The translations under genes were made by a program, and so were the position numbers. Below the pieces are notes generated by a model that was given only the letters and a program-made list of their open reading frames with translations, searched no databases and was not told where the DNA came from. A DNA stretch of 5,890 bases from the NCBI GenBank assembly GCA_003535955.1, contig DPZM01000313.1, forward strand, positions 1 through 5,890. The letters are read 5' to 3'. This document shows, in pieces, positions 5,034-5,890 of the stretch (the stretch's first letter is position 1; the number at the start of each line of letters is the position of its first letter). This stretch comes from Lachnospiraceae bacterium (GTDB taxonomy: Bacteria; Bacillota; Clostridia; Lachnospirales; Lachnospiraceae).

Positions 5034-5890
5034 TCATTCTCTTCGGATCATGCTGCGGCGGCGCTTCTTGTCGGCATAGAGAAGGATGTCGGCCTCGGTA
5101 AAGAGTTCGCTTAAGTTCATGCCCTCTCCTGCCTCGAACTTAAGACAGCCTGCCGAAACGCCAAGATAGTATGGTAAGCCTGATTTTGAATTGAATTGCT
5201 CACAATATCCGTGAATGGCCGCTACGCAGTCATCCGGGTCAAAATCATCCGTCACGGGGAATATGGCCGAGAATTCATCGCCGCCGGTCCGTCCGAGCAC
5301 CGCATTATGGTCACTCAGGACGCTCGCAAGGGCTCTTGTTGTAAGCTTTATTGCTTCATCGCCCTCGCCGTGGCCGAATGAGTCATTTATCTGCTTTAAG
5401 TGGTCAAGGTCCGCCATGAGCACGGCGACATATGACCCTTTATTCTCATCAAGCACCCGTCTCTCTTCCCGAAGGAAGCCGGCACGGTTCAATATTCCCG
5501 TGAGGGCATCATGGGTTGCGGTATGATCAAGCTCTCTGTTCTTATCTTCCAGCTCTTTCCTGGCCTCACGCTCCGCAGCCACAAGGTCCAGATACCGAAG
5601 GCCCAGTCCTATCTCCAGGGCCTGCATGTAGTAGTGTTCGATCTCCTCGTATTTTATCTCAAGCTCCAAAATTCCGTACTGGTACTCTTCGAAGAAGAGC
5701 AGCAGCACGACATGGCAGCCTTCAAGCCTCGTTTTATCCTTGTTAGGCGCGTCCCAACGGATAATCGGGGCATCCTTATCATCATAGATCCGGCTCACCC
5801 CGTCCTTACAGGTAATGGATACCTTAAGCTCGGGAGGCAGGCTGATGGGATCCCTCTTATGGACAATCCGGCAGGGCTGCGTCAGTATAA
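5034..5890 (-). CDS. diguanylate cyclase (GGDEF protein), 5' end outside window
   Basis: C-terminal 284 residues of a protein that makes cyclic di-GMP from two GTP. The frame has no stop up to the window edge; a GTG at 5798 is in frame, but the 30 codons before it read as normal coding sequence (for example RIVHKRDPISLPPELK), so it is treated as internal. Counting from the first visible residue: a partial sensor-like region (about 30-95, with VVLLLFFEEYQYGILELEI), a helical linker ending in EDKNREL, then a GGDEF domain from about 121. The active site looks complete: ADLDHLKQIND with metal-binding Asp160 and Asn168, and GRTGGDEF with the GGDEF motif at 202-206. The inhibitory I-site RxxD is absent: the aligned bases code D-H-N-A at 193-196. 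The linker style recalls clostridial GGDEF proteins with a periplasmic-binding-protein-like sensor, from memory. It has no close operon partner here; the kinase gene follows after 135 bp with its own promoter. Confidence 0.92.
   Translation of the reverse strand, partial: ILTQPCRIVHKRDPISLPPELKVSITCKDGVSRIYDDKDAPIIRWDAPNKDKTRLEGCHVVLLLFFEEYQYGILELEIKYEEIEHYYMQALEIGLGLRYLDLVAAEREARKELEDKNRELDHTATHDALTGILNRAGFLREERRVLDENKGSYVAVLMADLDHLKQINDSFGHGEGDEAIKLTTRALASVLSDHNAVLGRTGGDEFSAIFPVTDDFDPDDCVAAIHGYCEQFNSKSGLPYYLGVSAGCLKFEAGEGMNLSELFTEADILLYADKKRRRSMIRRE

Noticed and set aside
5034..5798. GTG at 5798 as the true start of the GGDEF gene
   Set aside because: The frame is open and codes plausible protein through to the window edge, and no convincing ribosome binding site precedes the GTG.

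Overview
The window is a gene-dense, single-strand stretch: every gene I can support lies on the minus strand, so transcription runs from the right end of the window to the left. Base composition is intermediate, Shine-Dalgarno sites are strong (AAGGAG, AAAGGAG, AGGAG) and promoters are sigma-A type. A class B sortase, a DegV protein, a hybrid kinase and a GGDEF protein together suggest a Gram-positive Firmicute, most likely a member of the Lachnospiraceae (Butyrivibrio-like gut or rumen clostridia). The family assignment is inference from protein style, not from a marker gene.

Layout from right to left, in transcription order. (1) 5890-5034: 3' part of a diguanylate cyclase (GGDEF) gene whose 5' end lies outside the window; the frame stays open to the edge. 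(2) 5033-4899: intergenic region with a good promoter (TTGAAA-17-TATATT), a 7-bp inverted repeat over the -10 and predicted transcription start, and an 80-nt leader carrying a copy of a dispersed palindrome. (3) 4898-2499: a six-transmembrane hybrid histidine kinase (HisKA, HATPase, receiver, HPt). (4) 2498-2394: short intergenic region with a second copy of the same palindrome in inverted orientation and a near-consensus promoter (TTGACC-17-TATAAT). (5) 2393 to the left edge: a tight operon coding a small secreted Tyr/Pro-rich protein, a DegV fatty-acid-binding-type protein, a class B sortase with a lipobox-like N-terminus, and the first five codons of a further gene. Gaps between genes in the operon are 15-19 nt and each gap holds the next gene's ribosome binding site.

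How they may work together: the right half is signalling (c-di-GMP synthesis and a multistep phosphorelay with no DNA-binding output in the window). The left half is a cell-envelope operon in which a sortase and a lipid-binding protein are co-expressed with a secreted protein of unknown function. No sorting signal is visible in that protein, so the sortase substrate is probably coded beyond the left edge or elsewhere. The two most unusual features are the matched inverted repeats bracketing the kinase gene and the secreted protein/DegV/sortase operon. No RNA genes, CRISPR arrays, transposase genes or clear rho-independent terminators were found.
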